Shown here one piece after another: positions 63,815 to 64,000 of a DNA stretch of 64,000 nucleotides; position 1 is the stretch's first letter; each line of letters starts with the position of its first letter. A program made the translations under genes and the position numbers. A model generated the notes under the pieces. The model made no database searches. It was not told the DNA's origin and saw only the letters and a list, made by a program, of their open reading frames with translations. The DNA comes from Companilactobacillus futsaii JCM 17355 (lineage in GTDB: Bacteria; Bacillota; Bacilli; Lactobacillales; Lactobacillaceae): assembly GCF_001435505.1 (NCBI RefSeq), contig NZ_AZDO01000039.1, positions 21,287 through 85,286 on the forward strand, in the 5' to 3' direction.

Positions 63815-63836
63815 GAAAAAAGGCGTCTCCGCCTTT
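63815..63836 (-). terminator. Hairpin with T run directly upstream of the glpK start (possible attenuator)
   Basis: On the minus strand AAAGGCG-GAGA-CGCCTTT is followed by T residues ending at 63815. The ribosome binding site TAGGAG and ATG follow within 18 bases, leaving no room for a promoter between. It is either an attenuator in the glpK leader or a read-through terminator of an upstream gene. Confidence 0.65.
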
Positions 63837-63838
63837 AT

Positions 63839-64000
63839 GATTCTTAAATAAACTAAGGTTAACATTAATTTTTCGTCACTACTGACTAAATCATATTTCT
63901 TATTCCTTATTTCAAGAAATAAAAATAGAATTACTATCTAGTCTGGAATAGCAAAGAAAATTGGCTCAGTAGTGAAATTATTCTTAGCAACTTGTTGCTT
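63839..64000 (-). repeat. Structured intergenic repeat element, copy C (runs off the window)
   Basis: Read on the minus strand, this matches the second half of copy A: AGCAAC-AA-GTTGCT hairpin (63986-63999), the right arm AGCCAATTTTCTTTGCTAT (complement of 63948-63966), ACTAGATAGT, an A+T-rich segment, a TAGTCAGTAGTGACGA block and a terminal TTAAGAATC (ends at 63839). The first half lies beyond the window edge. It sits directly upstream of the glpK leader hairpin. Confidence 0.75.

Overview
The window reads as a stretch of chromosome from a low-GC Gram-positive lactic acid bacterium of the Lactobacillaceae. The evidence is an A+T-rich base composition, strong GGAGG-type ribosome binding sites, several TTG and GTG starts, the pcrA-ligA-camS-gatCAB-dagK block, CcpA (cre) boxes, and many exported proteins ending in lactobacillar surface-layer (SLAP) wall-binding repeats. 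Companilactobacillus is my best guess at genus, but that is inference from style and not a database match. No rRNA, insertion sequence, prophage or CRISPR array is visible.

Layout. 1-3.9 kb: a membrane-protein fragment, a multicopper oxidase behind a copper-type operator, a DUF421/DUF3290 pair and a divergent MarR regulator. 4-12.7 kb: a secreted SLAP protein, an acyl-CoA thioesterase, tRNA-Arg, a DEAD-box helicase, an oxidoreductase, an amino-acid permease, and an orphan PTS IIC translationally coupled to a DUF915 hydrolase. 12.7-24 kb: a long housekeeping run on the minus strand (pcrA, ligA, camS, gatC, gatA, gatB, dagK, rlmD), interrupted by a structured intergenic repeat. 24-33 kb: a MerR regulator with an arginase-family enzyme under a 19-bp-spacer promoter, then purB, a purK-like gene, xpt, a cell-wall hydrolase, an MFS pump, a cold-shock protein and rbsK/rbsD. 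33-45 kb: a surface-protein island with three large paralogues (Ser/Thr-rich, LRR-like, MucBP and SLAP regions), two small SLAP-only exported proteins and an XRE regulator. 45-57 kb: tRNA-Leu, sprT, glycosyltransferases, an aminotransferase, NAD salvage (pncB, nadE), a WecG/TagA-type enzyme, a second copy of the repeat, an O-antigen-ligase-like protein and a GntR regulator. 57-64 kb: pnuC, tRNA-Tyr and tRNA-Gln, a BspA-like SLAP protein, a cre-controlled secreted micropeptide, a dtpT peptide transporter, an unusual glycerol kinase, and the start of a third repeat copy.

Three themes tie the genes together: cell-surface construction (seven SLAP proteins, five glycosylation or polymer genes, a GH73 hydrolase), nucleotide and NAD salvage (xpt, purB, pncB, nadE, pnuC), and sugar or peptide uptake under carbon control (two cre sites match the consensus fully and one nearly so).

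The most interesting signals are: (1) a family of intergenic elements, three copies here, whose paired stems keep their pairing while changing sequence; (2) pnuC, whose predicted mRNA begins and ends in perfectly complementary 15-nt segments; (3) a glycerol kinase homologue lacking both the catalytic Asp and the HPr-phosphorylated His, with a terminator against its ribosome binding site; and (4) a 52-residue secreted peptide under a perfect cre box.
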